The notes under the pieces were generated by a model, which was given only the letters and a program-made list of their open reading frames with translations, made no database searches and was not told where the DNA came from. 64,000 bases of DNA from Chytridium lagenaria. Lineage: Eukaryota > Chytridiomycota > Chytridiomycetes > Chytridiales > Chytridiaceae. A program made the position numbers and the translations under genes. The stretch is from positions 89,092-153,091 of the forward strand of contig JAHLKC010000096.1 of NCBI GenBank assembly GCA_025449115.1, read 5' to 3'. Below are positions 47,195 to 60,092 of this stretch, piece by piece (the stretch's first letter is position 1; each line of letters starts with the position of its first letter).

Positions 47195-50100
47195 TTATTT
47201 TGATTCTCCGGGAAGGGCCTGTCGACAGAAATGACAAGATCCTTTCTGAAGGTATTGGTAATTCCATTCATCATCCAAGAAAAAGTGCTTGCAACTCGGG
47301 CCACAACACAACAGAAACATCTGGGGATATCAATCTGAAGTATTGATTTTCTCATCGATCGTTTTCCCCAGCTCCTGATGAACACTTGTCTTGAATTCAT
47401 AGATTGGAGCATCCGTCTATCCGCCTTTATGGGTTGGTACGCTCCATTCACAGTCCGCCCCATGCTCAACACTTGCTTCTCAAAATCCTCGTCAATCGAA
47501 ACCCCCCCATCAAGCCCACTATCGTCATCTCCTCTCTTTGATTTCTTGCTTTTACCGTTACTTCTCTTGGAAGTGGGACCAGGCTGTTCTGACCGAATGA
47601 GTGCCTCCGCCTCCTCATCAGAAATGCCGTCTTCAGGTACAAACTGCACCAAAGGCAGCATCTCAAACGAATAAAACGACCGCACAAACGGCTCTGAGCA
47701 TGAAGAGCAAGCATCTCCCTTTAAATTGATCAACGGGTTCACCGTCGAGCAAGCAAAACAGATTGGAAGTAAATCTTCCTTATCCGCCGAAGCTTTGGCT
47801 CGAATAGACAATGCGCCAATTTCAATCGTTTCGCACCAGTCAGAGTTCCCAACAAGACTTGTAAGCTTGTCGTACGCGTATCGCGCTAGCTTGAACGCAC
47901 CCAACGTGCGAGATAGCTTGGCAATCGCGTAATACACGTAAGATCTTGAAATTCCTGATGGGAGAGGATTTTGGGAGAGGTAGTTCACTATAAATCTTGC
48001 CATATTCAAAAGCGACTCGGGTAGATGAGAAGTGAAAGGGTCGTCTACAAAGCGTCTTATGTTGTGGTATGCAAAGTAAACTTCAGACAGCTCACTTAGC
48101 CTCTTGGCGGACTTTAACTTCTGTCTCTGACTTTCATTTAATGACCTTTTTTCAAGATCATCCGGTAGTGATTCTAAGTTTTCACAGGACAGCATCCAAA
48201 AGAGGTACGCTGCATCTTCATATCGGTTTTTCAGCCACGGCGTTTCGAGAGAGTTGCTCTAAGACGCGCGTGGCTTCATCCAACCGACCAGCTTTTCTGA
48301 AGTTCAGTTGCGCGTCCATGTACTTGTCATTCATGGCAAGCCAGTTAGCATATGGAAGGTAAATTTGTTGTGCGAATTTCGGGTGTGTCTCAGCGATACG
48401 GAAAGCGTCATCCCATTGTTGTAGCTCAATGTGGAGGTTAAGAAGATGAGAAATGTCTCCTAATTTAACCAAGCATTCAGCTGCATAGGCGTGGTGGTTG
48501 TGTTTCCTGAAAAAGTAGACACAACGGCTGAGAGCTTTTGAGTCAGACTTGTTGAGCTTTCTTGCAAGCTCAATGAGCTTTTCCAAACCCGGCCCACCCA
48601 AAGGCCCTAAAATGTTGATTGCTTGCAAGTAGTCACCAACTTCAATGTAGGTGGATGCTGCTGCAACCAATCATTTCGGTCTTGCTGAATCTGGGCTTTG
48701 CGCTTCAAGATGACGCCTCTGTCAGAGTTTGTTTTCTTCGGCGAGTTGGGTGGCGTATTCCCACATGTTGAGCTCTGTATACATTTCAATTGCTCGCTGT
48801 TGATTCCCTCCTTTCCTCCACATCTTGGCTGCCTAGAAAGGTTGTAAGCACTTTTATACGTCATTGCAGGAACAAACCTCATGATATTTTGCGCAATAAG
48901 CCAAAATCATCCCCCATGAAGAGATCAGTGTCATTTTTGCCTTCGGACTTCAGCCGCTCAATAAGCGTGATCAAATCAATAAACTTCAGATCTCTCAATC
49001 GCGAAAATGCCTTTGAAGCGATTGGTAAACAAAGACCTTCGAGAGATTCTAAGGCCAGCCGTCTCCAATCTCCCTCAGTAACTCCCAAGCAGGCCACATC
49101 ATAAGCTCGTTCGTACTCTTTTTTCTCTAGGTATCTATCAAGTGACGCTGATTGCGGTACATCAACAGTCGTCATAGCGTAGATATGGAGACAGAATATC
49201 TTTGGACCCTTTAAAGCCGACGACGAAACCTTGCATTTTTTGTTGATGCGCCGGGAAATTGCCAGCCTTGATGTTGAGCACGCCATTACCAGAGTAGCAT
49301 AACACATCCTCAAGCTCCGTATTCCACGCCACGCTGTTAGCATTGGGTTCTTGAAATAAAAGCTCCTTGGTCTTCAAGTCGTAAACAAGACAGGTATTAT
49401 GTTCGTCAACGACTGCAAGCTTAGACGGCTGAGACTTAAATCCAAGCATCGAACTGAGGTCTGCTGCTTAATGAGAGGGATCGGGAATGGGTTGTCTAAG
49501 AAGATTTGAAAGATTTGGCCGTTCTTCAGACCAACCAAAAGACCTTCCCGGCCCCTCGGACCCCCCGTCACCTTGATGTAACGGATAAGTGCCTCCAAAT
49601 TCCACTCTCTTTCCTTATCTCCATTAAAGTGATACATCTGCAGTTTCTTCTCAAGGCAGAGAATAATATGCTGCGACGTGACCACGAGCAGATTACATTC
49701 TAATTTTTTCTGAAGTTTCTCTTGATGCGGTAATGCATATCGGTGGCGTCGTCATGGAATAGCTCATAGATAATAACGCGGTCTGGAAGCTGTACCGCTA
49801 ATCGATCTCTAAAAACTGCGATTTTCTTGACATAATCTCTGCATTTGATACGAGCCCTCTGGTCTGTCGAGAGATGTTGAATGACAACGTCTGTCATGTT
49901 CTCTCTATACGCGTATCTATCATTGTAGAGTCCATGAACCGTATTAAAACGATCTGGTATAGAGCGATGGTGCCGTCGTTGCAGCCAACAGCCACGTAGT
50001 TTTGTCGTGGTTTCACCTTGCAACACCAGACCCAGCTCTCCCGCTCACAGATTGGCCTAATCGAATACCCTCAGCAGTCCAGAGAGTGACTTTATGGTCG

Positions 50101-51035
50101 GATCCACCAAGAGCTACAAAGTCACCACTTGAGAAGAATGAAACACACGTAGGATCAATCCTAAATGTCTATCCTTTCCGACTTGTCGACCACTCAATTG
50201 GAAATAAGAAAGTCGTTGACTCCAGTCGGTAACAGCCAGAAGATCAACGTCCTTATCTGTAGCTGGGCTCCATTGCAAAGACCAAACCGGACTTGTCCCG
50301 CGTTCAATCCTCACTTTTTCTTCACCAGTGCGATTGCGAATGGAGATGTTACCATTGTATAGACCCAATGCAAAATATTGGCCATCGTTGGTCCAAGATA
50401 CTGCTAAAATACGTGCAGGAACCTTTGCGAAGGCATTCAATATCGTAAATTTTAAACGATACTAGAATTTACCTTATGCTTCGTTACAGTTTTCTGCTCC
50501 GACGACCATAGACCAAAATCTGAAGCTGTGCATGAAACAACTTGACCAGTGACTGGATTATGGGATATGGCTTGAATGGAGTCATTATGGGAGTATTTCA
50601 GAATGCCCTCCATCTTGGAATTCCAAATGATGACCTGTTTGTCTGCTCCGCCGGATGCAAAACTATACAGTTTAGCGAAACATGCACATTCACCCAGGCA
50701 TACCGAGTTCCATCTGCAGAAAATTCCACTGCGTAGACAGTGTCCTTGTGAGCCTTTAGAGATTGTATCAAATCCCCCTCGGCTACATCATAGACCAGCA
50801 CTTCCGCCCCTGCCGCAGCGATGAGCTGTGTTCCGTCCGGCTGAGAAACAAGTTAAAACCAGATAAGTGCATATTATGATTTCACTACAGCATACTTTGA
50901 ATGAGATGTCATAGATCGGCTGTTTTAACCCGTATCTGTCGTGCACCTTGTCGGACCTTTATTCATTGAATGCATAGCAGTGTAAGCAACAACACAGGCA
51001 CCAAGTCTCTCTTACCATGTCAGAAACGTCCGCAT
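47195..51035 (-). CDS. IFT122: Intraflagellar transport protein IFT122 (IFT-A)
   Basis: Core subunit of the IFT-A complex for retrograde transport and membrane-protein entry in cilia/flagella. A 20-nt first exon (51035-51016) MRTFLTW joins to [20 protein letters not shown] and [22 protein letters not shown]40 repeats follow ([53 protein letters not shown]). Then the second propeller: [103 protein letters not shown]-like repeats follow, with [74 protein letters not shown]. The end has zinc-binding [20 protein letters not shown] and a last Cys/His motif [13 protein letters not shown], stop at 47195. A short frame break occurs near 47330. This gene is the best evidence for a flagellated stage. 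Confidence 0.94.
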
Positions 51036-51643
51036 CTTTGAGAAATTTGTTTGTCTTGATCAACAAATTTGGACTTGTTTGCTGTCGCATACCTTTGACT
51101 GCAATACACCATGGAATAAAGATATTGAACTTCCTCAGCGTGTACAGTGACTTCAACTTTTATTCACATCGTATAAATGGTAAAAAACAGAAGCAATCAT
51201 GATAGAATAGACAAGAAAAACAACCATACTCTATCCAATGCATTACTAACTTGCTTTACAGTGAGAGTAATCATTGTAAAGTTTCTAATGAGATACAGGT
51301 GTAGATGTGAGAAAGTAAGGAAAATCAACTCCAACAGTACTTCAACAAGAACAATAACAGCATCCAGCAACTGCAACAATAACAACAACCAACACATGGA
51401 GGACTCTGAATCGTTGCATTTTCCCTTTTTCTCTTTTGAGAAATCTTTTCGTTGAAAGGCAAATTAAATGTGAAGGACTGAAAATTTTGGGCAATCTTTT
51501 GAAGAAAAAAAGTTCAACCCATCCGTCAAAACATCTGACAACGAAACCACCTCCGCTCGTTACTCTCCACACACTCAACACATATCAGCCTACTTGCATC
51601 AGCAAACCTTTTTGTTCTTTAACCACAAGCTTATCTATCAACA
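51036..51643. other. Intergenic, divergent IFT122/V-ATPase c promoters
   Basis: 608 bp between the two start codons. It contains AAC/AAT-type simple repeats near 51335-51395. No gene recognised. Confidence 0.6.
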
Positions 51644-52521
51644 ATGTCTCTCTCTGCCGAGTACTGCCCGTCTACGCTCCCTTCTTTGGAGTCATTGGCT
51701 GCACCGCCTCCATCGTTTTCAGCTGTAGGGGATTCTACGCGCGTTTTCCCATCTGATGTACTCCATTAGGCTTCGGCGCTGCGTACGGAACCGCAAAGTC
51801 CGGTCTTGGTATCTCCGCCATGGGTGTGATGCGCCCTGAGCTCATCATGAAGTGCGCTCTTCCCGTTGTTTTGGTATGTAAGATCTGGTGATACCTTTGA
51901 TGTTGAATCTCCTTCCAGGCTGGTATTATTGCCATCTACGGTCTCGTCGTCTCCGTCCTTGTCAGTGGAGGCTGTAAGCAATCGTAGTATCTATATTAGA
52001 CTAATATTAACTACAGTGGATCCGAAAATGACTCTCTTCGCCTCATTCATTCAGCTCGGTGCTGGTCTCAGTGTCGGCCTTAGTGGTCTCGCTGCTGGTT
52101 TCGCTGTTGGTGTTGTTGGAGATGCTGGTGTCCGTGGTACTGCCCAGCAGCCCCGTCTTTTCGTCGGTAAGGACTAAAACTACCGCTGATTTGATCTTTG
52201 CTCACTATACTTTCTTCTTTTCAAAGGCATGATCTTGATTCTTATTTTTGCCGAAGTCTTGGTAAGTTTTGTTCTCATCTTTTGCCAAAGTTGATGTTGA
52301 TCTCGTCTCTTTCATCCGCGCTAACGATATTGTCTTAAATTTTAGGGTCTTTATGGGTTGATCGGTAACAACAAACTTGAAAAGCTTTATAAATCTAATT
52401 TCAATTTTAGTCGCTCTTATTTTGAACACCAGGGCTGCTGCAGGTAATTTTCTTTTAGTTGGTCACACAACTTTATATCTAACCTCATACCTTTTTCGAA
52501 GGTGGTGTTTGTTCTTTTTAG
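51644..52521 (+). CDS. VMA3: V-type H+-ATPase proteolipid subunit c
   Basis: Proton-translocating proteolipid ring subunit of the vacuolar ATPase. Eight exons (51644-51724, 51770-51873, 51919-51973, 52017-52166, 52227-52261, 52346-52364, 52411-52443, 52502-52521) total 497 nt. One missing C in the CCC of TGCCC/GTC at about 51666 restores 166 codons, the usual length. Four membrane helices: [57 protein letters not shown] with [20 protein letters not shown], and [20 protein letters not shown]. The last contains the essential glutamate (FAEVLGLYG). The last exon (GGVCSF then TAG) is the least certain. Sequence is closest to subunit c (Vma3) rather than c' or c'', judged from the N-terminus and length. 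Confidence 0.92.
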
Positions 52522-52754
52522 ATACAAACAGGATGGCGGATTTTTCATCATGGCATATTCATCGATGGGGAAAGGAGGGGCGAGACTTCGGAAGACCAAG
52601 GACTAACATCTCGCTGTCTTCAACTATTTTATCATTTTTTCTTTGTTCATGTTTTCGTGGAGAAATGGTGTGGATTTAGAAAGGGTTTCTTTGTTCGCAT
52701 GTTTTTGTACACGTTGTTAAAATACAAATGGTTTCTTTTCCGTTATGTAAGGTA

Positions 52755-53655
52755 TTAGAGGTCGAGCCCGTTGTGAAATGCCTGATTGGCCCTGAAAATT
52801 ACGTTAGAAAGGCTAACCTGAAAAAAACATACGAGTCTAGTTCAAAAAGAAGCTGCCGTGATTGATCGTCCGTTAGTCCATCAGAAGCCCTATTGATTTA
52901 TCAGTATTCTAAAACAACCGCCGCGACAACGCACTTCATCTTATTCAATGTGATAAGCCTTTTCGGTCAAATTTCGTATTAATTATCAAAACGCTGTTAT
53001 TTAAACTATACCAGTCTTTGATCTTCCGCTTATGACCATCATATTCCCGCTGGTAATCCATTGACTCGATTTAGCAATTGTATCAAATCGCTCAGTAAAG
53101 GATGAATTTGATCCGTTGCAATCATATTTAGCTTAATTGAGTCCATCAAAGTAATGAAGGCCTACATGATATTAGGCAAAGAAAATGAAAAGAACATACA
53201 GTAGTCACATCTGCGACAAGCTTAACATGCTGACGAGAGGAGGAACCGGACTCAGCTACTGCATGCTCTACCGTTGCCGGGAACTCCAATCTCCAGAAGC
53301 CGTTTTGTGGCTGCTGGACAATTAAGCTTTATACATAAGCGAAACACATTTAGCTAGGATACGAACCTTATAGTCTTTCAAAAACATCTCCAGCTCCCCG
53401 GTTGTCCGTCCATACAAGTCTCTTGCCGTCTTGAATTGAGCGATCAACTTTGTGCATGCAGGTGTATACCTTTTCTCAATTAGCTATGCCACCCGTGTAC
53501 TTTCTTACTCTTGCGGTGTAATGGCATCTCGGATATATGCCTTTTTCTAAGGCTTCTGTTACAACGAAGATGGAGAAAAGTTCTGCGAGGGTCTCATAAC
53601 TTTCTCGTTCAGTATTTGTAGTGGTCAGCTTCAGCTCTTGGTGAAGGTCGACCAT
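52755..53655 (-). CDS. VPS28: ESCRT-I subunit VPS28
   Basis: ESCRT-I component for multivesicular-body sorting. The exons are too short to stand out individually but join into the family in order. From ATG 53655: VDLHQELKLTTTNTERESYE, TLAELFSIFVVTEALEKAYI, RDAITPQE|YTPACTKLIAQ, FKTARDLYGRTTGELEMFLK. Then RLEFPATVEHAVAESGSSSR, QHVKLVADVTT|AFITLMDS, IKLNMIATDQIHPLLSDLIQ, and RVNGLPAG. The C-terminal four-helix domain ends RASDGLTDDQSRQLLFELDS|ANQAFHNGLDL with TAA at 52755-52757. An extra base in the ttttt run at 53542-53546 and one near 53050 break the frame. The N-terminal MFHGIPATP-like leader of animal homologues is absent, so an upstream exon may be missed. Confidence 0.85.
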
Positions 53656-56140
53656 TGATTGTGAGACAAGTTGACAAATCCTTTAAGGTCGACTCCGTGT
53701 AAGTTTGAGTTCAACAATACTTCTATTTTATCTCAATACTCAATCTTTTGCGTACACAAAGAAGTTATGATGTAAAAACCTTTCGTGGTATACAACCACA
53801 GTTTTTATACTCAGATCGTTCAAACATGCCACTTAAAAAAAAAAAAATTAACGTCCTGTAAAGATGTTGACTATGCCCCGAGGATAAGTTTAGTGGGGAC
53901 ATAGCAGCTATTAATATCACCGCTATCGTAACATTTGGGCCAATATTATTTGCGTTTTTTTACTACAATCAGTTCAGCTGCTTTTGTAGTGCCACTACAT
54001 CGTCAGTTTCTTTCGTTATAATTTCAGTCCGATTAATCAGTTTCGTTAATAAGTTTCAGGAACATCACCGTATAACTCAAATTGATACCATTTCTATTAA
54101 TTGAAAATGGTATGGAGCTTACATGACGCAGCCGGTACTCCAGAATTCGTAAAAATGTGTCCAGAAAGAAATATAAGCGGAAAGGAGAAATGGAGGATGC
54201 ACCAAGGGTGTGTCCCGATCATTATGAATCCAAATTACTGAAGCATGACGTTCTTGGAATGGAAAAGAGAAGCTTGTGATATATTATTTGTTGCTCAAAA
54301 TACATAGAAATACAAAGGAAGCAGAGAAAGGTAGTCTGAGGCAGGAAATGCTGGAAGACGTTGCAATATCTGCAAAGTTGCTTTCTGCACAATAGCGAGT
54401 TGCATTAAAAAAGGTTGCCAGCCATATGACTTGCTTTCAACTCTTTTGCACGATGTATGTCTTGCTAAAGGCAATCAAGTCACCCAATGCCAGTTTATGT
54501 AGCTGGATACCGTGGTTTATCATTATCTTTATCAAACAGCCAGAATTTCACAAAAGGTTGAATTGAGAGTAGAACTGACTGCCCACATTCATCACCACTG
54601 CGTCGGTCATCTTTACGTTGTAGACAAAAGTTCTTTGTCTTCATCACTTCATCCTAATACCCAGTCACTCATCAAAGCAGTATGAAAGAGCCTTTATGCT
54701 TGTTGCAAATCTATGCTCAATGCTTGGATGCTGGCCAAAAAAAAATAAAAACAAACTGCGTGGCCTGTCTTGAGGTAATAAAATAAGCATATCTTCCTCC
54801 TAACAGATTGAAATTGTTGCAAAATCTCTTGACCCATCCCTCCCTACCTAGCATTGACTGGGGGTAGGGAAGTTGCTCCAGCAGACGAAGTCCACAGAGC
54901 ACCTAGAGACCTGAATCTGTCAGAGTGGGAACGTTAGTGTAAGTGAGGAGAGGCGTAAAGTAGTAGTGAAAATCTTGGATTGAACAAGAAGATCACCTGG
55001 CCGTATTTATAGGCAACAGTATGCTGTTTGTGCTTAAACAGCAGGTCTCATTGAAAGGGGAACTGTGTAAATTCTTTCCTTCTAAGGTCATTTTATCTCC
55101 TTCGTGTTGAAGGGAATATCACCCTTCAAGTGACAATTTACGATCAAATAATGTTTTTGTTTGTGTCACCAGGATCTCTGATTTATGCTAAGTTTTTTAA
55201 CTACGAATTTCATGCACATAATATGATTTCCTCACTTACAATAACATACCCTTGCAAATCTACAACCCTTAGTTCGGTGGATATCACCGAGGTTGGTTAT
55301 TTTGCAACGATAGTTATTGCCAGCTGGGCCCAAATCATAATATGTGATTAGCTTAGGTAGCAAAGTTAATTATGGTGTCTTTAGAAGACTTACGCCAAAT
55401 GGCCTGAAAATTTTCAGCTAACCAAATCAATAAACATTTAAACATGACAACTTAAATAAAGCAGCTTATTAAATTAGTTGCGTATGAACAGGATTTAACA
55501 GAATGTAAGTGATGTATTGTTGTTTGGCGATGGTGTGGGTAAGTGATTGCAAGATTCTGCTTAATAAAGGGAGAAGAAAACATGTTTGGTATCTTCTATG
55601 TTGACTTACCTAATATACCAATATGAGCACCAGATTGTCTCCTGGCAATTGGGGAGTGCTGAAAGCCTCCTTATCTCCCTGCTATGGTACTAAAAGGAGC
55701 GTGACTATCTTGTTGCCTCAGCTGGCAATGCAGAATAGCCTCACTCATCACCTGCCAACAGCGTCAATCAATGGCTTGGGGATTGTCAGAGGTGGAATGT
55801 AGCAACCAAGCTTAATCTACAGGACACTGACAATGTGGAGGAACCTTAGGCTCCCATTGCAGCCTTCTGCTTTAAACAGAGGTAGAGGGGTTGCCTGCCA
55901 TCCAAGAAGGAGTGAAGGGAGATCATGGCAAGGCCACATGCGTGAGATAGAGATGGGGGATCAACTCAATATCAACTACTTAATTCAACAGGCACAATTA
56001 AATCAAGAGGTCTTTCATACTAAGGTAATACACAAGATACAACTAAATATTAGACACAGCATATGCATACACACAAAAGCGGCACATGTCCGCGCCACCT
56101 CTGTCAATAAAGACCCTGTAAATGTGTAGAAAGAACTACT
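53656..56140. other. Gene-poor region bordering the retrotransposon nest
   Basis: About 2.5 kb without a gene I can support. An A12 run lies at 53836-53847. A TATAAATA box on the minus strand at about 55002-55009, followed by CTTC-rich sequence, could be an LTR or a promoter. A segment at 55640-55930 has a purine/pyrimidine texture unlike nearby genes and may be old repeat DNA. Frames at 54717-54902 and 55833-56129 match nothing known to me. Confidence 0.45.
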
Positions 56141-58447
56141 TATAAAAAACTGGTTTGGAAAAGAAGGGAAGAAAGAAACCGTTAGCACAAGCGCTTGCAA
56201 CGTTCACATATAGTGACAAAGAAAACCTCATCTACCTTGATCAAGTGATTGATTCAAAACCCAGTGTCTCCTTGGCAAAGGTTGGAAAGCCAGTGACTCC
56301 GCATCAATGGCATCTGCAGATGGGCCATCTAGGAAAGAAGGGAGTGAAGAAACTAGTGAAGGTAGCAAGGGAGTCAACATAACTGATGAAGAGGCCACTC
56401 ACCTCTGCGAAGGGTGTGTTGATGGAAAGATGACGCATGCAACATTTCCTGACAAACCTGACACATTGAAAGCTAAGACCCGCTCAAGAAGATTCACGTC
56501 GATATCGTCAGACCTATGAAAACCACGTCAAATGGAGGTGCCTCTACCTCCTAACCATTGTCAATAGCGCCACAAGCTACGTGATTGATATCTTTGCAAG
56601 AAAAAGAGGGAATCAACCAAGTACATCAAGAATTTCAAAGAAGAAGCAGAAAAGAAGATCAAAAGAAAACTGATAGAAATCGTCGCAGATAATGGAGGAG
56701 AGTTCAACAACAAAGTGATGAAAGAGTGGTGCTTGGAGCATTGGAATTCGACTCACCTTCACTATGCCGTATACACTACAACAGAATGAATCGAAATTTA
56801 AACAAACGGTCTAAAAGTATGTTAAGCTCTTCAAAACTCGAGACCGTTTTTGGGAGAAGCTGTGATGGCAGCAGCTTGCCTCATTAACCGTTCCCCAACC
56901 CGTACCAATGAAGAAGACGCTACGCTGCTTGAAAAGTTCGCCGGATCAGACCAGACTTTTCAAGGTTGAGGGGGTGGGGATGCCTTAGCACTCGTTTTGT
57001 TTCCCAAGCAGCAGCGGAACAAGGGCGATTTAACGCGCGGCGCTGCGCTTGTTGCTTATGAGCCGTTGGGTTACCGGCCGGTTGGATTTGAAAACAAACA
57101 AGCTGATCAGAAGCAAATCCGTCATCTTTTAACAAAGGGGTGATGGCGGCTGAATCAGAGAAGGGATAATTAAAGTTTGAAGGAGAGGTTCAAGAGTGGA
57201 AAGCCGACTTGGACTTACCTGATTATTCCACAGACTCGTCAAGCTCTGGTAGAAGTAAAGCGGATACGGCGGTGGATCATGAGGAATCTGAATCTGAGTC
57301 TGATGATAATGTTAGTTTTTACACTTCTGAGCGCGACAAATTTGAAGAAGAAGATAGATAAGAACCCCGCTCACCTACTGGTCGTCGTTCTGGTGGTTGT
57401 CGAGTACCAAACTTCTGTGAAAACCTGGATTAACCATACGAGACATCCCTTCAAAGGTCAACACGAAACAAGAAGAACCTGGAGAGTTTTGGACGGTCAA
57501 GCCATCAGCAAACGCCGCATCATGGAATGAAGATGATGATGAACCGAAAACTTACCATGAAGCAATGCAGAGGAAGGAACAGGATGAGTGGAGGAAAGCG
57601 ATGGAGGAGGAGATGAAGAGCTTGGTTGAGATAGGAACGTGGAGGTTGGTGCCCCGACCAAAAGACAAGAAGATTATTAAATCAGGATGGGTATTCAAAA
57701 CAAAGAGGCATGAAGTTGAAAATTTGGATAAACGCAACGCACGTTTTGTAGCAAAAGGATACTCGCAACAGCAGGTATTGATTATGACGAAAAGTTTGCC
57801 CCAGTCATCAAGCAAGCAACGTTAAGAGTAATGTTAGCGGTTGCTTGTCAAGAACATGAAGATACGCCAGTACGACGTTAAGACCGCGTTTTTGAATGGC
57901 AAGCTAGAACCTTGTTTTTTTTTGGGATCGGCGCCATGATTTGTCGTGGAAGAGAAAGAAGACTGGGTGTGTCTCTGCATGAAAAGTCATTATGGTCTTG
58001 TGCAGGCACCGTTGTGTTTCAATAATGACTTGAACACATTCCAAGTTGATGAAGAGAATTTTACGAGGTCTGCAGCGGATCCGTGTCTCTACTACAAGAG
58101 GAACGGGAAGGATCTCACCATGAAAGGCGTCTATGTTGACGGATATCATTGAGGCATTGACAAGCACGAAGGAATTGGATAGATCCGAGAAGAGATTCAT
58201 GAGACGTTACCGTGGAACGCGAGCTGCAAATTTTTGATACGTGTTGGGGTGGCAATGTCGCTATGATCGTGTGAAAGGGAAGATTGTGGTGTCCCAGCAG
58301 AGGGACATCGAGAGTCACAAGCTGGAATTATTGAAAACCCTTTTGCATTACACCCCAATGGACGCTGTGAAGAAACTGTTGAAGACGATGAATGGACAGA
58401 TATCGAAAACGAACAAAAAGGTCAAGGACACCGCCAATACACCATGA
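56141..58447 (+). mobile_element. Decayed Ty1/copia element A (integrase and reverse transcriptase)
   Basis: Remnant of a copia retrotransposon pol gene on the plus strand. It starts at the pre-integrase segment: VTPHQWHLQMGHLGKKGVKK and LCEGCVDGKMTHATF (HHCC zinc-binding). The integrase core follows in broken frames (DIVRPMKTTSNGG, IVADNGGEFNNKVMKEWCLE). Near 56860 comes AAACLINRSPTRTNEEDATL and the linker. Near 57565 the RT start EDEWRKAMEEEMKSLVEIGT-like, KIIKSGWVFKTKRHEVENLD, NARFVAKGYSQQQ. Then VCLCMKSHYGLVQAPLCFNN and DPCLYYKRNGKDLTMKGVYV. Stop codons and frame breaks are frequent; the RT active-site pair is altered to VDGYH. The 5' LTR and gag are not recognisable. Homology with element C ends at about 58444, so the RNase H part is missing. 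Confidence 0.85.
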
Positions 58448-58834
58448 ACCCCTACAGACGATATGCTGTGCAAGAGATGCATTGAGGTGACGCTTACGCG
58501 CTCCTCTCACCCGGAGAGAGTTGAGAAGGACTACACAGTCCCGGAACGCGTTCACGTGAATTTGGAGGGACCCATCAAGCAGAAGAGCTTGGGAGGGTTG
58601 CGTTACTTCATGGTGGTTGTGGACGCGTCAACGGGTTACTGCAACGCTTACATGCTCAAGGAAAAGAAGCAAGCGGTTCAGTACATCAAGCAGTACAAGA
58701 GAGAAGCCGAGGTACTCACAGGTCAACGGGTTGACGCGTTGAGATACTCGGAAAGGAACCCTGAGGAGATGGAACGACTTCGAGAAAAGCCGCATCTCCT
58801 CTACCTGTTGCAGATAACGGTGTTGAATACTTGT
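58448..58834 (+). mobile_element. Copia integrase fragment of a different family (element D)
   Basis: Open frame starting at MLCKRCIEVTLTRSSHPE carries the tail of an HHCC zinc-binding site, VPERVHVNLEGPI (first catalytic Asp position appears changed to Asn), LRYFMVVVDASTGYCNAYML, and near the end ADNGVEY in a shifted frame. It abuts element A at about 58447 although an integrase N-terminus cannot follow an RT within one element. It is therefore a separate insertion or recombinant, cut off at 58834 by an LTR-like sequence. Confidence 0.7.
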
Positions 58835-59296
58835 TGTTCACGGGGCTCAATTAAAACAAAGTTAAACGCACTTTTGCTCGAACAACGTTTTTGATTTATT
58901 TCGACTCAACACACGAGTCTTTAAATGCTCAAACAAAACAAACAGCTAAAGAGGAAAGACAACATAAAGGTAAACCTATCGGAGACGCGTACACTCACGC
59001 GTTAAACTCTCCATTACAAAGATTAACAAATCAGAAAGCCTTGACGGGAACAAAGAGAATAAAGGCTACAAGGGTATGTCCAATCACAAACAGGTAGAGT
59101 TATAATTAAATGGCATAAAGAAAATAAACCAATCAAGGAAGGTAAATCAAAGTGGGAAATTCAAATGAGTCCAGAGAGTGAATTAGAGGTCCAGTCGGCG
59201 CGTTCGCGCTCAACTCTACTGACGCGTAAATTCCAGAGCACTCTAGTGTTACGCCCGACGCCGCAGACTAATAGTGCGAGTGATCCTGACGCGTCC
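58835..59296. repeat. LTR-like segment E
   Basis: Begins TGTTCACGGGGCTCAATTAA, matching the first part of LTR-C (TGTAGGGGTTACGGGGCTCA) after the TGT end. No matching CCCAACA end was found before 59296, where LTR-B begins, so it is probably truncated by the B insertion. It contains several TGACGCGT/ACGCGT motifs. Confidence 0.5.
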
Positions 59297-59672
59297 TGTA
59301 GGGGTTTATGGGCTCTTTGTAATTATAGTAATAAACTTAGTAAACTAATTATTGTATAATGAACTGGTGAACGAGGTCTCCAGAGGTGACGACTAATTAA
59401 TACTGATGACAACTAACTTATTATTAATATAGCTTGGAACAATACATTATGATATGTGGGTGGCACTCCTAGCCTTAAGGTCTTCTGACCGTGCATCCCT
59501 CATTGTCCCAAAACAAAAACAGACTAAATAAACTACGGGCGGGGTTTAAAACATATTAAACTGACAACTTTTAACTTAAGGAATGAAGGCAAGAATTTAG
59601 ACGGGGGCAACAATAGACTTAGACAAATTCAAATGCGGGTGAGTAAGCAAAATAGAAAGATGAAACCCAACA
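59297..59672 (-). repeat. 3' LTR of copia element B
   Basis: 376 bp starting TGTAGGGGTTTATGGGCTC and ending AAACCCAACA on the plus strand (TG...CA ends). It is followed by TTCTCCCCCTCAGC, the complement of a purine tract. Similar but clearly diverged from LTR-C. Confidence 0.75.
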
Positions 59673-59773
59673 TTCTCCCCCTCAGCTTTCTAAACGTGCA
59701 GTTTTACTCAACCACTTTAACCATCCCAAACTTAGCGCGTCATTCTTCAAACTGAGTTCGCGGTAATGCTTTA

Positions 59774-59820
59774 GGGTGCGATTGGATTCGCCAAAAAAAC
59801 GTTATTTCGCTAAATTTTTG
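59774..59820 (+). repeat. Left terminal inverted repeat of the Harbinger-like element
   Basis: GGGTGCGATTGGATTCGCC, then an A run and CGTTATTTCGCTAAATTTTT; pairs with 60998-61044. Confidence 0.8.
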
Positions 59821-60092
59821 CTGAAAATCATGATTTTCTAAATTTGCTGTTTGGATTCATTTTTGATTTTCTAAAAGTGCGGAGGCAAATTCTTAAAATC
59901 ATGTTTTCACAAATATGCTGTTTGGATTCAAAATTCGTTATTTCGCGAAATATGATTTCGCAAATAATCATTGATTAAAATCTTATTAACGAAATATATG
60001 TCGGGACTCGTTTTTCGTGAAATAAAGAACAAACGAACGTTACACGAACCGTCGGACTTCAGCTTTCCAACACTTTTTTCTTAAAAGCAATA

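Noticed and set aside
54717..54902. Minus-strand 61-codon frame near a TATAAATA box, considered as an LTR gag start
   Set aside because: No match to a gag or any protein, and no paired repeat found in the window.
58835..59296. A complete solo LTR
   Set aside because: The left end matches LTR-C but no CCCAACA right end was found before LTR-B, so it is only called LTR-like.
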